34,896 nt of DNA. Source: Cyclobacteriaceae bacterium. Its GTDB lineage: Bacteria > Bacteroidota > Bacteroidia > Cytophagales > Cyclobacteriaceae. Both the position numbers and the translations under genes were made by a program. The notes beneath the pieces are model-generated. The model was not told the DNA's origin and ran no database searches. It saw nothing but the letters and a program-made list of their open reading frames with translations. Positions 33,932 through 34,896 of this stretch are shown piece by piece (position 1 is the stretch's first letter; every line of letters begins with the position of its first letter). Where the stretch lies: positions 1 to 34,896 of the forward strand of contig PXCO01000344.1 in the NCBI GenBank assembly GCA_003565295.1. Reading direction: 5' to 3'.

Positions 33932-34336
33932 TTAATAAATAGGCATTACTCCTCTATATTTTTCTTCCGTTGACCATTGTACTTGATATACACTTCCATC
34001 AATTTGGTCGAGTAGTAAGAAATTGTACATATTCTCAGTTGGATAGAGAGTAAACCTGCCGTTGACTTCTTTTTTTTCATCAACAAGAGGAATCGAATTT
34101 AAGATTAACTCACCATCAACACCATCTTCTTCAATTGTAAAATGTACTTGCCATATTTTGCCATTTCGAGTGTTCAACTTAATAAAAGTCCAATAGTTTT
34201 CTGTTGGGAATAATTGGTAAATAGTGTTCTTAAATACTACTTCCTGTTGAACTTTAGGGTCTGAACTTGTCTGTTCCTGAGCAAACGAAATCATTGAGCA
34301 GAATAGAAATCCACATGCAAAGAAAATTGTCTTCAT
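33932..34336 (-). CDS. Small secreted protein with an internal duplication
   Basis: A 134-residue protein with a clear signal peptide (MKTIFFACGFLFCSMISFAQ, cut after residue 19 or 20). The mature part consists of two copies of one motif: residues 40-70 (YQLFPTENYWTFIKL through WQVHFTIEE) and 95-125 (FTLYPTENMYNFLLL through YQVQWSTEE). The pattern is [YF]xL[FY]PTENxxxFxxLxxxxGxx[WY]QVxx(x)TEE at a spacing of 55 residues. Each probably forms a small beta-unit, as in periplasmic binding or inhibitor-like folds. The family is unknown to me. It lies between two attC-like elements, which suggests it travels as a gene cassette. Confidence 0.75.
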   Translation of the reverse strand: MKTIFFACGFLFCSMISFAQEQTSSDPKVQQEVVFKNTIYQLFPTENYWTFIKLNTRNGKIWQVHFTIEEDGVDGELILNSIPLVDEKKEVNGRFTLYPTENMYNFLLLDQIDGSVYQVQWSTEEKYRGVMPIY

Positions 34337-34380
34337 ATTTTTATTCTATTAGTTATTATTTTGATGTCGGCTCTGTCTTG

Positions 34381-34521
34381 CTGACACACAACGGTTTGCG
34401 TGTATGAGAAGTAGCGGATTAAAAAGCGCTTCACTTTCGATTTGGTACTGACTTTTATTAAAAGTACTGACCTTTGATTTAGCACTTATCCCGCTATTTT
34501 TCATACACGCTGTTATCGCTT
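34381..34521. repeat. attC-like folded inverted element
   Basis: Arms GCGTGTATGAGAAGTAGCGG (34398-34417) and CCGCTATTTTTCATACACGC (34491-34510) pair at 18 of 20 positions, with both mismatches able to form G-U pairs. AAC lies outside the left arm (34390-34392) and GTT outside the right arm (34512-34514), like the core sites of an integron attC. The flanks do not match the RYYYAAC/GTTRRRY consensus and no integrase is in view. The loop contains a direct repeat GTACTGAC. The 34337-34696 gap holds no gene. Confidence 0.55.
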
Positions 34522-34567
34522 CGGTGTTTTTCTCCGTTCATTTACTTCTCTTTTTTGTTTTGCCTAT

Positions 34568-34595
34568 GAGCCAATTGAGCCAATTATGAGCCAAT
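34568..34595. repeat. Short direct repeats GAGCCAATT
   Basis: Three copies of GAGCCAAT lie within 28 bp, at 34568, 34577 and 34588. A second set, TGTGCAAT, occurs at 34681 and 34701 with a similar GTGCAATT at about 34691. Both sets lie just past the 3' end of the minus-strand gene at the window edge. Confidence 0.6.
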
Positions 34596-34696
34596 CAAAA
34601 CATAAGTTGTACCTGCCCCAACTTCTCCACTTCTGTCCAATACTTTGAAAACTTCTCTACAAGTTCAGGAAGGTCGCTTTTGTGCAATATGTGCAA

Positions 34697-34896
34697 TTAT
34701 TGTGCAATGCCATTTAAAGTATAATAAGCACCTGCTCCTTTTTGACCACTTGGTAAAAATAGACCTTTTTCAACCAACTCTGCTAAATCGTTACTTGCTG
34801 TATTTCTTGAGCAGTCATTGATTTTTTGATAGTCACTATTGGAGACTTTTCCATTGTCTTTTACGAAAAGCACAGCCTTAATCTGCCGTTCATTAA
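34697..34896 (-). CDS. 3' end of a winged-helix protein (AlbA_2/Fic-type tail), partial
   Basis: The frame enters from the right edge and encodes NERQIKAVLFVKDNGKVSNS, then DYQKINDCSRNTASNDLAELVEKG, then LFLPSGQKGAGAYYTLNGIAQ and a TAA at 34697-34699. This is a winged helix-turn-helix domain of the type that closes Bacteroidetes AlbA_2 ATP-binding (RecG-like) or Fic-related proteins: a recognition helix around SRNTASNDLAELV and a wing ending in GAGAYYTL. The catalytic part is outside the window. Beyond the TAA the same frame stays protein-like (DLPELVEKFSKYW through LGQVQLMF, stop near 34604), so the tail may have been longer once. It would regulate transcription or act as part of a toxin-like module. 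Confidence 0.6.
   Translation of the reverse strand, partial: NERQIKAVLFVKDNGKVSNSDYQKINDCSRNTASNDLAELVEKGLFLPSGQKGAGAYYTLNGIAQ

Noticed and set aside
1-34896. tRNA, rRNA or riboswitch genes
   Set aside because: I saw no cloverleaf, rRNA core or known riboswitch consensus in the gaps; this was a visual reading without a covariance search.

Overview
The window looks like a chromosomal segment of a Bacteroidetes bacterium, most likely a marine or brackish member of the Cytophagales (Cyclobacteriaceae-like). The reasons are an adjacent SusC/SusD pair, many secreted sulfatases with lipoprotein-type leaders, BNR-4 and GH78 carbohydrate-active proteins, AT-rich gaps without Shine-Dalgarno motifs, and Bacteroidetes-type small families (DUF433/DUF5615, POTRA-less Omp85). 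The genus is inference; no rRNA or tRNA is present.

Region 1 (1-7.6 kb): an orphan DUF433 antitoxin with the stump of its DUF5615 toxin, then four minus-strand genes: S10 carboxypeptidase, an SGSH-like sulfatase, a GH78 alpha-L-rhamnosidase and a TSUP (TauE/SafE) permease. Region 2 (7.6-12.0 kb): a plus-strand pair encoding a GCS2-type carboxylate-amine ligase fused to two CBS domains and an AstE/AspA zinc acylase, facing a stand-alone CBS protein across a shared terminator. Region 3 (12.4-24.0 kb, minus strand): the core of a polysaccharide utilization locus (PUL). In transcription order it is SusC, SusD, sulfatase, sulfatase, a sulfatase remnant, a Tat-exported class V aminotransferase and a sulfatase. 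Region 4 (24.7-31.3 kb): a small membrane protein, an Omp85 barrel, PspC, a lipoprotein MsrAB fusion, a secreted BNR-4/ThuA two-domain protein and a ceramidase-like hydrolase. Region 5 (31.5-34.9 kb): a macrodomain protein, a DUF21 protein, a small secreted repeat protein, folded attC-like elements and the 3' end of a winged-helix gene.

Regions 1, 3 and part of 4 fit together as a locus for a sulfated, rhamnose-containing glycan. SusC/D would import oligosaccharides, four different S1 sulfatases would remove sulfate, GH78 would release rhamnose and the TSUP carrier could deal with the inorganic sulfur anion. Ulvan is one candidate substrate, but no certain lyase or GH88/105 unsaturated uronyl hydrolase is present, so the substrate is open.

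Besides genes, the window has a strongly patterned intergenic layer. One composite repeat family occurs six times, always in gaps between minus-strand genes and always in the same orientation. There is also a REP-like hairpin cluster near 32.3-32.45 kb and an integron-cassette-like end near 33.7-34.5 kb. These, the GCS2-CBS/AstE pair, the exported aminotransferase and the gene remnants are the least explained parts.
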